Below, in pieces: positions 32,572 through 41,918 of a stretch of DNA of 64,000 bases (position 1 is its first letter; each line of letters starts with the position of its first letter). The position numbers and the translations under genes were made by a program. Source of the DNA: Corallococcus coralloides DSM 2259 (GTDB lineage Bacteria; Myxococcota; Myxococcia; Myxococcales; Myxococcaceae). The notes under the pieces were generated by a model. It searched no databases. It saw only the letters and a list, made by a program, of their open reading frames with translations, and was not told where the DNA came from. The stretch covers positions 930,001 through 994,000 of the forward strand of contig NC_017030.1 of NCBI RefSeq assembly GCF_000255295.1, written 5' to 3'.

Positions 32572-35500
32572 TGCGCGAAGCAGTCCATCGCGCAAGGTGC
32601 TCGCGTCCTTCCACCGGGGGCGCGCGGTGAGCACGGTCTCGGTCAGTGACAGGCCCTGCTGGAGATGGGCGCGTGCGTCCGGGCCGGAGGCCGTCGCGCC
32701 CCATTCGCGAAGGAACGCGCTGTAGGCCAGGCGTGGATCCAGGTTCTCGGGATCCAGCTCCAGCGCCTTCTGGAAGTCGCTCGCAGCGGCCTGGAAGGAC
32801 GCGTCTGGCTTCTGGCCCCGTCGGACCTCCTCGCGAGCCTGGAGCGCCCGCACCTCTCCCCGCCAGCGCCACGCCTGCGCGAGGGAGGGATTGAGCTTCA
32901 GCGCGCGCTCCAGCGCCTCCGTGGCCCGGGCGAGCGACGGCCGTGGATCCTTCCCTTGCTTCAGCGCGTACGCGGCCTCGGTGTGGTGCACCTGGCCCAG
33001 GTTGGCCCATGGCTCCGCGAGCCCGGGCAGCAACGTGGTGGCCTGTTGAAGTTCGGCCTGTGCTTCCTTCGCGCTCGCGGTGGGATCCTGGTCGCGCAGC
33101 AGACGCCAGGTCGCGCGCCACATGCGCACCTCTCCCAGGTTGTTGTGCGCGAAGCCCACCTTGGGCGCGATGGCGATGGCCTGGAGGAAGGCCTGCTCCG
33201 CCTGGTCCAGCAGGGACTCCGGCGAATCTCCCCGGTCCCACGCCTCGCGGGCCTGGTCGAGCAGGATGGTGCCCACGCCGTTCTGGAGCGGCGGCAGCTT
33301 CGCGTTGATGGCGACGCCCTGACGGTAGGCCTCCAGCGCTCGGGCAAGTCCTGGCCCCGCGTCGCCGCCGTGGTCCCGCAGGCGCAAGGCGAGCGTGCGG
33401 TGCACGTCCGCCAGATAGAACCACGCGACGACGTGTCCCGGGTCGAGCGTGCTCGCGCGCTCCAGCGCGGTCCGGGCTTCTTCCAGGTCCGCGTCCTTCG
33501 ACGGTGCACGCGGATGGTTGGCGCGGTTCACATGGGCCGTGCCCAGGTTGATCCACGCATCCGGCCGCTTCGCGTCCAGCGCCAACGCCTGCCGGTAGGC
33601 CGTGATGGCCTGCTGCCGGAAGGGCAGTGAATCCCCACCGCGGCCGTCCTCTGAATCCGCCCACACCTTGAAGACGAGCCCCAGGTCCAGGTGGAAGTCG
33701 TAGTCGCGCGCGGACTCGGGAATGGACTCGAAGGCGGCGACGGCGGCCTTCAGTTGTTCGCGCGGGTCCTCGTTCCGGTCCTGACGGTAGCGGGCCCACT
33801 GCCACCAGCCCATGGCCAGCGCGTGGCGCGCTTCCACCCTCTCGGGAGCAAGCCTCAGCGCCTCCTTCGCCGCGTCGAGCGTGCGCTCGAGGAGTGGCTC
33901 CACGTCGCCTCCACTGCTGAGGCTCGCCTGGGCCAGGCGCCGGTGGAGCCGCGCCTCCAGCACCCAGGTGTCCGCTTCATCCGGAGCGGCCGTGCGCGCG
34001 CGTGACACGGCCTCCATGCCGCGCGTGTACGCGGGCAGCACGTCGCCCTTGCCGGACAGCTCCAGGATGAGGGCCTCCTGCTCCAGCTCCGCCCTCGCGC
34101 GGTGCACGGCGGACACACTGCGGCCAATGTCCGCCGCCGCGTCGTAGGCCCGCCGTCCGGCCTCCAGATCGTCCCGGGCCGCGTCGCGTTCACTCGCCAG
34201 GGCATGGCGCACGGCGCGAGCGAGCAGCACGTCGCCCCGGAGCCGCGGCGCTTCGTGGAACCACGGCAGCCGCGTGCCCAGCGCATCCAGCGACTTCAGC
34301 GCGTCCTCGAAGCGCTCCTGATGGAAGGCACGGAGGGCCTCCGCGTACTCGGGGGCGGGCATCTCCGCGCCCCGGCCCTGCTCCAGGAAGGCCAGCGCCG
34401 GGTCTCGGGAGTGCGCCCAGGCTTCGCGCCGCTTCGCCTCGCGGCGGGCCGCGTCCGGGATGCGGTCCGCCTCCAACCGCTCGCGCTGGTAGCGGTGGCC
34501 CAGCACCAGCGCGAGCGCATACGCCACGCGAGGCTCGCGGAAGCCCTTCGCCCAGGCGGCCTCCAGGTGCGTGAGCGCGGCCTCCTCGTCCCCCAGCGCG
34601 AGGAACCCGCGCCCCAGCGCGTAATGGCCCGGGCCTTCCGCGACGGGACCGGCGTCGCGCATGGTCGCTTCGATGTCACGCATGCGGGCGAGCATCACCT
34701 CACGGTCCGGCCGCGTGTCGTGCAGGGGCGCCTGACCGGAGTAGCGAGCCTGGGCCTCGATGCGTTCGATGCCTTCGGTGAAGCGCCGGGTCAGGGCTTC
34801 ACGGCGAGCCACCTCCCGCCGGGCCATCACGCCCTGGCCCACGGCGCCCGCCACGGCGAGCCCGGTGATGCTCGCGACGACGACGGCGACCCGGTGACGG
34901 GCCATCCATTTGCGCACGCGGTACGCAGGACCCGTGCGCGCGAGGACCCGGTCCCCTTCGAGGAACCGCGTGAGGTCATCCGCCAGGGCTCGCGCGGAGC
35001 CGTAGCGCCGTGAGCGGTCCTTCTCCAGACACTTGAGGACGATGGCCTCCAGGTCCGCCGGAATCCCCGCGTCCAGCTCACGAGGACGGCGAGGCTCCTG
35101 GGTGGCGATGCGTCCGAGCACCTCCAATCCATTGGCACCCGTGACAGGCGGTTGGCCGGTGAGCAGGTGGTACAGCGTGGCGCCCAGGCTGTAGATGTCC
35201 GCGCGCCGGTCCAGCCGGGTGACCTCGCCCCGGGCCTGTTCAGGGGCCATGTACTGGGGCGTGCCCAGCACGGTGCCGGTGGCGGTGGCGGCGTCGTCGC
35301 TGGACCAATCTCGCGCCAAACCGAAGTCCATGACGTAGGGGCGCAGGGCGCCGTCCTCGCCGCGCTCCACGAGGATGTTGGAGGGCTTGAGGTCGCGGTG
35401 CACGAGCCCGGCCAGATGGGCCGCGTGCACACCCAGCGTGGCGTCGCGGAGCACGAGCGCCTTCTGCTCCACGGACAGCGTGCCGGCGAGCGTGTGCAGC

Positions 35501-36033
35501 GGCGCCCCCGCGATGTACTGCATGGCGATGTACGCGCGGCCCTGGACTTCACCGACCTCGTACACGCGGCAGACGCGTTCGTGGTCCACGCGGGCCTGGG
35601 CGCGGGCTTCGGAGATGAAGCGGCGGGACAGCTCCGGGTCCTCGTCGCGAACGAACTTCAGCGCCACGTCGCGGTGCAGCCGCAGGTCCCGGGCCAGGAA
35701 GACGCGCCCCATTCCGCCCTGCCCCAGGAAGCGGAGCGGCCGGTAGAGCGTCCAATGCGGCACCGGGAACGCGGGACCGTCCGTCACGGAGGCGGGGGCC
35801 GCGCCCGGAGGCAGCGTGTCGTCCGCGGTACCCGGTGGGGCGTTCCTCTCCACCTCCAGGCTCCGGCGCAGCGACACGAGCGAGTCCGCGGTGAGACGCC
35901 CCTGCTCCACGAGCAGCTGCAACGGAGACACGCCGCGCCGTGCCGCCTCCTCGCGAAGGGCGTCCACGTCCTCGCGGGAGAGCAGTCCCTCGGCCAGGGC
36001 CATGCGCAGTTCCGCTTCGTTCGCCTCGAGCAC
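32548..36033 (-). CDS. Serine/threonine protein kinase with C-terminal TPR array
   Basis: About 1161 aa from the GTG at 36033 (a GTG at 36069 is also possible; neither has a clear ribosome site). The head (~1-60, LLSREDVDALREEAARRGVSPLQLLVEQG) is a helical N-terminal module common on myxobacterial kinases. Kinase domain ~100-365: Gly loop FLGQGGMGRV, VALKFVR lysine, HRDLKPSN (~212-219), DFGLAR, GTPQYMAPEQ. One transmembrane helix follows (VAVVVASITGLAVAGAVGQGV), then ~750 residues of helical repeats with TPR character (ALTHLEAAWAKG; AITAYRQALALDAKRPDAWINLGTAHVNRA; ALELDPENLDPRLAYSAFLREWG). All catalytic residues are present. The 3' end carries a tandem repeat that spills into the intergenic region. 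Confidence 0.94.
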   Translation of the reverse strand: MLEANEAELRMALAEGLLSREDVDALREEAARRGVSPLQLLVEQGRLTADSLVSLRRSLEVERNAPPGTADDTLPPGAAPASVTDGPAFPVPHWTLYRPLRFLGQGGMGRVFLARDLRLHRDVALKFVRDEDPELSRRFISEARAQARVDHERVCRVYEVGEVQGRAYIAMQYIAGAPLHTLAGTLSVEQKALVLRDATLGVHAAHLAGLVHRDLKPSNILVERGEDGALRPYVMDFGLARDWSSDDAATATGTVLGTPQYMAPEQARGEVTRLDRRADIYSLGATLYHLLTGQPPVTGANGLEVLGRIATQEPRRPRELDAGIPADLEAIVLKCLEKDRSRRYGSARALADDLTRFLEGDRVLARTGPAYRVRKWMARHRVAVVVASITGLAVAGAVGQGVMARREVARREALTRRFTEGIERIEAQARYSGQAPLHDTRPDREVMLARMRDIEATMRDAGPVAEGPGHYALGRGFLALGDEEAALTHLEAAWAKGFREPRVAYALALVLGHRYQRERLEADRIPDAARREAKRREAWAHSRDPALAFLEQGRGAEMPAPEYAEALRAFHQERFEDALKSLDALGTRLPWFHEAPRLRGDVLLARAVRHALASERDAARDDLEAGRRAYDAAADIGRSVSAVHRARAELEQEALILELSGKGDVLPAYTRGMEAVSRARTAAPDEADTWVLEARLHRRLAQASLSSGGDVEPLLERTLDAAKEALRLAPERVEARHALAMGWWQWARYRQDRNEDPREQLKAAVAAFESIPESARDYDFHLDLGLVFKVWADSEDGRGGDSLPFRQQAITAYRQALALDAKRPDAWINLGTAHVNRANHPRAPSKDADLEEARTALERASTLDPGHVVAWFYLADVHRTLALRLRDHGGDAGPGLARALEAYRQGVAINAKLPPLQNGVGTILLDQAREAWDRGDSPESLLDQAEQAFLQAIAIAPKVGFAHNNLGEVRMWRATWRLLRDQDPTASAKEAQAELQQATTLLPGLAEPWANLGQVHHTEAAYALKQGKDPRPSLARATEALERALKLNPSLAQAWRWRGEVRALQAREEVRRGQKPDASFQAAASDFQKALELDPENLDPRLAYSAFLREWGATASGPDARAHLQQGLSLTETVLTARPRWKDASTLRDGLLRALAKLPPE

Positions 36034-36122
36034 GCCGGAAGCGTACCGGAGCCCCCATCCTCCACGCACGGCGGCGCGGCGCGGCTTGCGGTGTCCTGCC
36101 GCCCGTTCCCAAGATGCGCGGC

Positions 36123-36929
36123 ATGAGCTCCATGTGGGTCCTGGAAACGCCGCAGCCGCCGCCGGACGCGCGCATCGCCTATGGCGAAGCTCCGCAGCAG
36201 TTCACCGAGCTGCGCAAACCCAAGGGCAAGGGCCCGCACCCCGTGGTCCTCTTCGTCCACGGCGGCTTCTGGCGCGCCGAGTACGGCCTGGAGCACGCGG
36301 GCCACCTGTGCGCGGACCTGACGAAGCGCGGCTTCGCGACGTGGAGCCTGGAGTACCGGCGCGTGGGCCAGGACGGCGGCGGCTTCCCCGGCACCCTGGA
36401 GGACGTGGCCTCCGCGGCGGACCACCTGATGAGCGCGGCTCCGTCGCTGGGGCTGGACCTCTCCAACGTGGTGGCCATGGGCCACTCCGCGGGCGGACAC
36501 CTGGCCATGTGGCTGGCCGCGCGGCACCGCCTCCCGCCGAAGCATCCGCTGTACCGCGATGCCCCGCTGAAGCTGAAGGGCGTGGTGTCCCTGGCCGGCG
36601 TGCTGGACCTCGCGCAGGGCGCGGCGCTGGACCTGGGCAACGGCATCGTGAAGACCTTCATGGGCGGCACCCCGGAACAGGTCCCGGAGCGCTACGCCGT
36701 GGCGTCTCCCGCCGCGCTCCAGCCGCTGAAGCTGCCGCAGGTCCTCATCCACGGCACCGAGGACGACACCGTCCCCCTGAAGGTCAGCGAGGGCTTCCAC
36801 GCCCGGGGCGTCCAGCAGAAGGACCCGGTGCACCTGGTCCCCCTGAAGGGCGCGGGCCACTTCGAGCTCATCGACCCGCGCTCCAAGGAGTGGCCTCGCG
36901 TGGTCCAGGCCGTGAAGAACCTGCGCTGA
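36123..36929 (+). CDS. Alpha/beta hydrolase, esterase (BD-FAE-like)
   Basis: 268 aa; ATG at 36123 chosen (36114 also in frame). Oxyanion motif VLFVHGGFWRAEYG, nucleophile elbow MGHSAGGHLAMW (GxSxG), acid in HGTEDDTVPL and His in GAGHFELI. The HGG and GHSAGGH set fits hormone-sensitive-lipase/BD-FAE esterases such as kynurenine formamidases, which it resembles in size. There is no signal peptide. It diverges from the kinase gene with a gap of about 90 bases. Confidence 0.9.
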   Translation: MSSMWVLETPQPPPDARIAYGEAPQQFTELRKPKGKGPHPVVLFVHGGFWRAEYGLEHAGHLCADLTKRGFATWSLEYRRVGQDGGGFPGTLEDVASAADHLMSAAPSLGLDLSNVVAMGHSAGGHLAMWLAARHRLPPKHPLYRDAPLKLKGVVSLAGVLDLAQGAALDLGNGIVKTFMGGTPEQVPERYAVASPAALQPLKLPQVLIHGTEDDTVPLKVSEGFHARGVQQKDPVHLVPLKGAGHFELIDPRSKEWPRVVQAVKNLR

Positions 36930-37056
36930 GCATCCAGGCAGCCGGGCCCTGTGTCCCCCGCTCGGATGGGGAACCGGGGGGAGCACCTTGCGCCCGTCCG
37001 CGCCGCCGGATGCGCACCCTGTCCTTCGGTCCGGGAGGACGGGAGGAGCACACCGC

Positions 37057-37905
37057 ATGGCGACGATGGACGTGATGCGTGGGCCGGGCATGGACCGGCT
37101 GTCGCGCGGCGCGAAGGAAGCCGCGAACCATCCTTGGGCGAAGAAGCTCGGCCGCATGGGCTACGCGGCCAAGGGCTGCGTCTACGCCATCATCGGCGTG
37201 CTCGCGCTGAAGCTCGCGGCGGGCGAGGGCGGACGCGCCACCGACAGTCACGGCGCTGTCGCCACCGTGGCGCAGGGGCCCTTCGGCATCGTGCTCCTGT
37301 CGCTGCTGGCCGTGGGGCTCGTCGGCTACGTCGTCTGGAGATTCGCGCAGGCGTTCGCGGACACGGAGGACAAGGGCTCGGACGCGAAGGGCATCGCCAC
37401 GCGCGCCATGTACTTCGTGAGCGGCGTCATCTACGGCTCGCTGGCGCTGTTCGCCGTGAAGACCGTGGTGGGTTCGTCACAGGGGAAGGGCAAGGGCACC
37501 CAGGGCTGGACGGCGACGCTGATGGAGCAGCCCTTCGGCCGCGTCCTGGTGGTGCTGGTGGGGCTGGGCATCATCGGCTTCGCGGTGAAGCAGTTCCACA
37601 CGGCATGGAAGGCGAAGTTCCGGGAGAAGCTCACGCTCACGGGCCTGGCGGCGACGCATCAGCACCGCGTGGAGCGGGTGTGCCAGTTCGGCATCGCCGC
37701 GCGCGGCGTGGTGTTCACCGTCATCGGCGGCTTCCTGGTGCTCGCGGGCGTGGACGCGAACCCGGGTGAGGCCAAGGGCCTGGGAGAGGCCCTGGCCGTC
37801 GTCGCCCGCCAACCCGCGGGCGACGTGCTCCTGGGGGTGGTGGCGGCGGGCCTGGTGGCCTACGCCGCCTACCTGTTCCTCCAGGCGCGCTACCGCGAGC
37901 TCTAG
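37057..37905 (+). CDS. DUF1206 family membrane protein
   Basis: 282 aa from the ATG at 37057 (GGGAGGAGC upstream). Three similar two-helix units make six transmembrane segments: GYAAKGCVYAIIGVLALKLA / GIVLLSLLAVGLVGYVVWRF, RAMYFVSGVIYGSLALFAVK / GRVLVVLVGLGIIGFAVKQF and FGIAARGVVFTVIGGFLVLAG / DVLLGVVAAGLVAYAAYLFL. The G(Y)xAxGxVYxxIG repeats are diagnostic. Function unknown. Its TAG stop is shared with the opposing glutamine synthetase stop through a CTAG overlap at 37902-37905. Confidence 0.92.
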   Translation: MATMDVMRGPGMDRLSRGAKEAANHPWAKKLGRMGYAAKGCVYAIIGVLALKLAAGEGGRATDSHGAVATVAQGPFGIVLLSLLAVGLVGYVVWRFAQAFADTEDKGSDAKGIATRAMYFVSGVIYGSLALFAVKTVVGSSQGKGKGTQGWTATLMEQPFGRVLVVLVGLGIIGFAVKQFHTAWKAKFREKLTLTGLAATHQHRVERVCQFGIAARGVVFTVIGGFLVLAGVDANPGEAKGLGEALAVVARQPAGDVLLGVVAAGLVAYAAYLFLQARYREL

Positions 37906-39341
37906 AAGAGGTTCCAGAGGTACTGGTTCGTCACCTCGTGGTGGAACTGGATCTCCGCGTCCTTCACGCGGGTTCCCAGCTGCTTGGGGCAGCGGTCCGC
38001 GGCGGCCACCTTCAGCTCCGCGTACTTGCCCTGCACCTGCTCACCCAGCGTCTGCGCGATGAACTGGCTGCCCTTGAAGAAGCGCACCGCGTCGTAGATG
38101 TTGTCCGGCAGGAAGCGCGTGCGGCTGCGCTTGGTCTCCGCGTCCTCCTGCGGCTGCGGCCCCTCCAGGCCCGTCTTCAGGAGCGTGAAGAGCACCATGT
38201 ACGGGTTCGCGTCCGGCGCCACCGAACGGCACTCGACGCGCGCGCTGCGCTCGTTGCCGAACGGGATGCGCACCATGGCGCCGCGGTTGTTCGCGGAGGC
38301 CTTGATCTGGTTGGGCGCCTCGTAGTGCGGATCCAACCGGCGGTACGAGTTCACGCTGGAGTTGAGCACCAGGCAGATGTCATTCGCGTTGTTCAGGATC
38401 CGGTCGATGAACTCCCAGCCCATGGCCGACAGGCCGTCCTGACCGCCCTTGTCGTAGAACAGGTTCTTGTTGTTCTTCGACAGCGACATGTTGATGTGCA
38501 TGCCGTTGCCGTTCACGCCCGTGACGGGCTTGGGCAGGAAGCTGGCCGTCAGCCCCTGCTGCGCGGCGACCTGACGGCAGAGCAGCTTGTAGAGCTGGAT
38601 CTGGTCGGCGGCGACGAGCGCCTCGCTGTAGGAGAAGTTCATCTCGAACTGGGAGGGCGCCACCTCCGGGTGGTCCTTCTCGTTCTCGAAGCCCATGGCG
38701 CGCTGCGCTTCCGCGGCCTTGTCGATGAAGGCGCGCAGCCCGTCGCCCGGCAGCGCGTGGTAGTAGCCGCCGATGGAGATGAACTCGAACTTGCCCTCTT
38801 CGTGGTAGTGGCGCTCGGCGTCACGGTTCTTGAAGAGGAAGCCCTCGATTTCCGGCGCCGCGTGGAACACGGTGCCGTCCTTCTGGAACAGCTGCTCGGT
38901 GGCGCGCTTGAGCTGGCCGCGCATGTCCGAGTGGTACGGCGTGCCGTCGCGCTCCAGCACCTCGCAGAACGCCAGCACCTTGCCGGGGCCGAAGATGTCC
39001 GACGGCAGCCAGTAGAACGCGCTCCAGTCCACGTTCAGGCGCAGGTCGCTCTCCGCCTGCGCGGAGAAGCCGCGGATGGAGGAGCCGTCGAAGGTGAGGT
39101 TGTCCGCGCTCTTGAGGAGGAACTTCTTGTCGTAGTCCAGCATGTGCAGCCGACCTTCCAGGTCGGTGAAGCACACGGTGACGGCCTTGATGCGCTTCTC
39201 GTCGGTCAGGTACTTGATCCGCTCCTCGCGAATCTTGTCCGGCGACTCGCGCTTGATGCGCTGGCGCTTCACCTTGAGGTTGAGTTCCTCCAACTCGTCG
39301 TAGGGAATCTCCAGGAAGTCCCGCAGCGGCTTCTGCTCCAT
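37902..39341 (-). CDS. glnA: Glutamine synthetase, type I family
   Basis: 479 aa, ATG with AGGCAGGACC upstream. Catalyses ATP-dependent amidation of glutamate by ammonia. A basic ~50-residue head (KVKRQRIKRESPDKIREERIKYL) precedes the beta-grasp part. Motifs: FDGSSIRGF (84-92), metal Glu in AAPEIEGFLF and SQFEMNF, VTGVNGNGMHIN (His of the n2 site), NRGAMVRIP and the substrate-Arg ARVECRSVAPDANPY. NIYDAV occupies the place of the adenylylation-site NLYDLP, with the Tyr retained. The head is longer than in typical enteric GlnA. It is a single gene, not next to glnB or ntr genes; an AT-rich palindrome 87 bases upstream may be regulatory. Confidence 0.93.
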   Translation of the reverse strand: MEQKPLRDFLEIPYDELEELNLKVKRQRIKRESPDKIREERIKYLTDEKRIKAVTVCFTDLEGRLHMLDYDKKFLLKSADNLTFDGSSIRGFSAQAESDLRLNVDWSAFYWLPSDIFGPGKVLAFCEVLERDGTPYHSDMRGQLKRATEQLFQKDGTVFHAAPEIEGFLFKNRDAERHYHEEGKFEFISIGGYYHALPGDGLRAFIDKAAEAQRAMGFENEKDHPEVAPSQFEMNFSYSEALVAADQIQLYKLLCRQVAAQQGLTASFLPKPVTGVNGNGMHINMSLSKNNKNLFYDKGGQDGLSAMGWEFIDRILNNANDICLVLNSSVNSYRRLDPHYEAPNQIKASANNRGAMVRIPFGNERSARVECRSVAPDANPYMVLFTLLKTGLEGPQPQEDAETKRSRTRFLPDNIYDAVRFFKGSQFIAQTLGEQVQGKYAELKVAAADRCPKQLGTRVKDAEIQFHHEVTNQYLWNLF

Positions 39342-39427
39342 GGTCCTGCCTCCAGGCGTGTCCCCGGTTCCGGAATACCGGCGGGAACATCAAAAGCACG
39401 GGCGCAGGTATTTACATTCCGCGACCC

Positions 39428-39445
39428 GAAATCAAGCCTAATTTC
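39428..39445. promoter_or_regulatory. AT-rich imperfect palindrome upstream of glutamine synthetase
   Basis: GAAATCAAG/CCTAATTTC is an 18-base dyad with 7 of 9 pairs matching, in the most AT-rich part of the 240-base gap between glnA and the C39-like gene. It might be a nitrogen-regulator or RNA-polymerase site; nothing identifies the binding protein. Confidence 0.35.
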
Positions 39446-39581
39446 AGCGGACTGAAGGCTAAAGGTCGTGTTGGGTCGCGCACGGACGCTCGAACGTCAA
39501 GGGACGGGGTGTCTGTCGCCCCGGCCAGTGGACACTGCGCGCCGCGCTGCGTTGGCCGCGTGTCCGCATTCGGACGCGGGC

Positions 39582-40841
39582 TCAGGGGAGGGGGACGAGC
39601 CCCTGCTCGGGCAGGGGGGTTCCGGCGGGCCACAGTACGTACGCGGCGCCCCGGGAGTGCTGCCAGGCGCGCCACAGCTCGGCGCGGGGGTAGGTGGCGT
39701 GGGTGGTTTCGTTGGAGCCGAAAGCAGGGTCGTTGCCCACGACGTCGCCGGTGTCGGTGAAGCCCTTCACGACGATGAGGTGACCGTCGGTGCGGCGGGA
39801 GGCGCCGCCGGGGAGCTCGCCGGGTTCGTACGCGATGCTGATGCTGACGGGGATGCCGGCGGCGACGAGGCGCTCCACGGGGGCGAACGAGTCGAAGCGG
39901 GCGACGAGTCCGTGCAGGGCGCCATTGGACATGCTGGCGGCGTAGGCGGTGTTGAAGGCCCAGTTGCCGGTGCCCTTGTAGACCCAGTCATAGGTGTGGG
40001 CGGCGGCGGTGGGCACGGGGTGTTCCAGGTCCGCGCGACCCAGCTTCCGGCTCCAATAGCCGAGCAGCATGGTGGTGGACGTGGGGGAGCACCAGACCTC
40101 GCCGCCATCGGGGTAGATCATCTGCGAGTAGCCCGGCACGTCGAGCACGACGCCCCACCCGGTGCGGTCCGACGTGGCGTCCTGGGGCTTGAGGCGCGTG
40201 TCGGTGACGGCGGCGGCGAGCGCCCGGACGCGGGGACTCACGTCCGCGCGTTCGGAGAAGAGGTGGACGGTGACGCGCAGGGCGTCCGCGCGGCGCTTGA
40301 GGTTGAGGGTGTCGGTGAGGACGTTGCCGTCGGCGTCGCCCTGGTTGTCCACGCTGTGTCGCGCGACGGTGGTGGTGTCGAAGGCCCAGACGCCCAGCTC
40401 GTAGTCCTTGGTCCAGGTGCCTTCGACGCGGGCGGAGACGGTGAGCTTCACCCAGGTGCCAGGAGGTGTCTGGGCGTCGAAGGACGGCACCACGCTGTCG
40501 AAGCCGCCGGGGACGGACTGGACTTCGGAGGTGGCGGTGCCGACGCGGAAGGTGCCGCCATTGTAGAAGCTGCCGCCGTCGAGCCAGCCGCCCGCGGGGA
40601 ACGGGTCGGTGCCCTCTTTCGCGGTGGAGGGGTCCAGCTCCAGCGCGCCGTCAGCGGTGACGCGAGTGCCGTCGCGGGAGAAGCGCGCGAGGTCGCCTGA
40701 CACGGACGTCTTCTGCCACAGGCGCGCGGGCGAGCCGGTCTCCTGGGGCGCATCCGAGGACGGTGACGGCGGCGAGGAGGCGCAGGCCCAGATGCAGGTG
40801 GCCAGCAGGACGGCGGAGAGGACGCGAGCGCGGGCGTTCAC
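39582..40841 (-). CDS. C39-like (peptidase_C39_2) papain-fold lipoprotein
   Basis: 419 aa with a GTG start. Lipoprotein signal ending ATCIWAC. Residues ~40-215 are beta-rich (WLDGGSFYNGGTFRVG; GTWVKLTVSARVEGTWTKDYELGVW), probably a carbohydrate- or surface-binding beta-sandwich. The C-terminal half is a cysteine-peptidase fold: VPGYSQMIYPDGGEVWCSPTSTTMLLGYW gives the catalytic Cys, RRTDGHLIVVKGF the His and VVGNDPAF the Asn/Asp. The family cleaves peptides but the substrate is unknown. It is exported and probably tethered to a membrane, and divergent from the toxin-antitoxin genes. Confidence 0.86.
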   Translation of the reverse strand: MNARARVLSAVLLATCIWACASSPPSPSSDAPQETGSPARLWQKTSVSGDLARFSRDGTRVTADGALELDPSTAKEGTDPFPAGGWLDGGSFYNGGTFRVGTATSEVQSVPGGFDSVVPSFDAQTPPGTWVKLTVSARVEGTWTKDYELGVWAFDTTTVARHSVDNQGDADGNVLTDTLNLKRRADALRVTVHLFSERADVSPRVRALAAAVTDTRLKPQDATSDRTGWGVVLDVPGYSQMIYPDGGEVWCSPTSTTMLLGYWSRKLGRADLEHPVPTAAAHTYDWVYKGTGNWAFNTAYAASMSNGALHGLVARFDSFAPVERLVAAGIPVSISIAYEPGELPGGASRRTDGHLIVVKGFTDTGDVVGNDPAFGSNETTHATYPRAELWRAWQHSRGAAYVLWPAGTPLPEQGLVPLP

Positions 40842-40962
40842 GGAGCTGAGTTTCGCAAACGCCCGCGCAAGGGCTCAAGTCGGATTCCTGGAAAGTCCAG
40901 CCGGGCGGACAGATGCCGGTCCAGGCGTTGGCATGTCAGACGCGGTTGCTAGAGCGCCACAC

Positions 40963-40979
40963 GCGACCCTGCGGGTCGC
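40963..40979. promoter_or_regulatory. Palindrome just before the toxin start
   Basis: GCGACCC (40963-40969) and GGGTCGC (40973-40979) form a perfect 7-bp inverted repeat with a 3-base centre, ending four bases before the toxin ATG. It occupies the place where a ribosome site would be, so it may be an autorepressor operator or an RNA hairpin limiting toxin translation. Confidence 0.5.
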
Positions 40980-40983
40980 CTCA

Positions 40984-41466
40984 ATGAACCACGCCCCTCT
41001 CTATACGGTTGAGTTCTACGAGGAGGCGAATGGCTCCTCGCCCGTCTTCAAATGGATGACCGAGGAACTCTCTCCAGCGCAGCGGCGCGTTGTGACCGCG
41101 GCCTTGGAGGAGCTTGTCGCGCCAATGGGCCCCGACATCGCGGGGACCGAGTTCGGCAAGAACCTGGGGGGCGGCGTCATTGAGCTGCGTCTGCGGCAAG
41201 ACGCGGCGCAACTCCTGAAGCGCGTTGGCAAACCCCCCAGGGAGCCTCATCCGGAGGACATGGGCGAGGAGATTCTCCTTCGCATCTTCTTCCATCCTCA
41301 TGGACGCAAACGGGCGTTGGTGCTCCACGGCTACGACAAAGGGCGCAACCCGTCCATGCGACACCAGCAGCAGCAGATTGCTATCGCGGAGGCGCGACGG
41401 GTCCGGTTCAAGCAGCGCGAGAAGCAGCGGGACAAGAGGGCAGGGAAGCCGAGGGGCGGGAAGTAG
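40984..41466 (+). CDS. HigB/RelE-type toxin (phage-derived Gp49-like)
   Basis: 160 aa from the ATG at 40984. Family pattern: YTVEFYEEANGSSPVFKWMTEELSPAQRRVVTAALEEL, then FGKNLGGGVIELRL, LLRIFFHPHGRKRALVLHGYDKGRNP and a Lys/Arg-rich helical tail (ARRVRFKQREKQRDKRAGK). HigB-type toxins are ribosome-dependent mRNA endonucleases. At 160 residues it is longer than the usual ~110. The gene comes before the antitoxin gene, the order typical for higBA. No ribosome site is visible, which fits low toxin translation. Confidence 0.86.
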   Translation: MNHAPLYTVEFYEEANGSSPVFKWMTEELSPAQRRVVTAALEELVAPMGPDIAGTEFGKNLGGGVIELRLRQDAAQLLKRVGKPPREPHPEDMGEEILLRIFFHPHGRKRALVLHGYDKGRNPSMRHQQQQIAIAEARRVRFKQREKQRDKRAGKPRGGK

Positions 41467-41514
41467 CGGTTGCTCATTATGGGTTATAGGAATATCCTTC
41501 TGATGGGAGGACTC

Positions 41515-41904
41515 GTGCGCACCCTCAAGGACCTGACTGCTTTCGTGGAGAAGGAAGCCGCGGCTGAGGGGCCTGCCGCTCAAGCGGAGCTTCAAGCCCA
41601 GCGCGACCGTTTCCGCATCGCCCGGGAATTGGCCATGCTGCGGAAGGCACAGGGCCTGACGCAGGCACAGCTCTCCGCGAGGGCGGGCGTGCCCCAGAGT
41701 GAGATCAGCAAGATTGAATCGGGAAAGGCGAACGCCACCGGCTTGACGCTCTTCCGGATGGCCCATGCGATGGGCCACGTGTTCCGGTTGGAGCCCGTGG
41801 GAAGCGCCGTGGCTCCCACCCGGCCTCGTCGCTCCGTTGCCGGGAAGAAGGGCCGCGCCGTGCGGAAGGGGGCGCCCCGGTCACGCGAGCTCGAGCCCGC
41901 GTGA
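41515..41904 (+). CDS. XRE-family antitoxin (HigA-like)
   Basis: 129 aa from the GTG at 41515, chosen for its strong GGGAGG site; ATG at 41503 and earlier starts are in frame. Helix-turn-helix: IARELAMLRKAQGLTQAQLSARAGVPQSEISKIESGKANATGLTLFRMAHAMG. A helical head (LKDLTAFVEKEAAAEG) likely binds the toxin, and the tail is basic (TRPRRSVAGKKGRAVRKG). It neutralises the upstream HigB-like toxin and should autorepress the operon. A short AT-rich patch at 41472-41500 lies between the two genes and could hold a separate antitoxin promoter. Confidence 0.88.
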   Translation: MRTLKDLTAFVEKEAAAEGPAAQAELQAQRDRFRIARELAMLRKAQGLTQAQLSARAGVPQSEISKIESGKANATGLTLFRMAHAMGHVFRLEPVGSAVAPTRPRRSVAGKKGRAVRKGAPRSRELEPA

Positions 41905-41918
41905 CGGGTGGTGCTGGC

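Noticed and set aside
40929-40950. TGGCAT ... TTGCT upstream of the toxin gene resembling a sigma-54 promoter
   Set aside because: The two blocks are 11 bases apart instead of 5, so the spacing cannot support a -24/-12 promoter.
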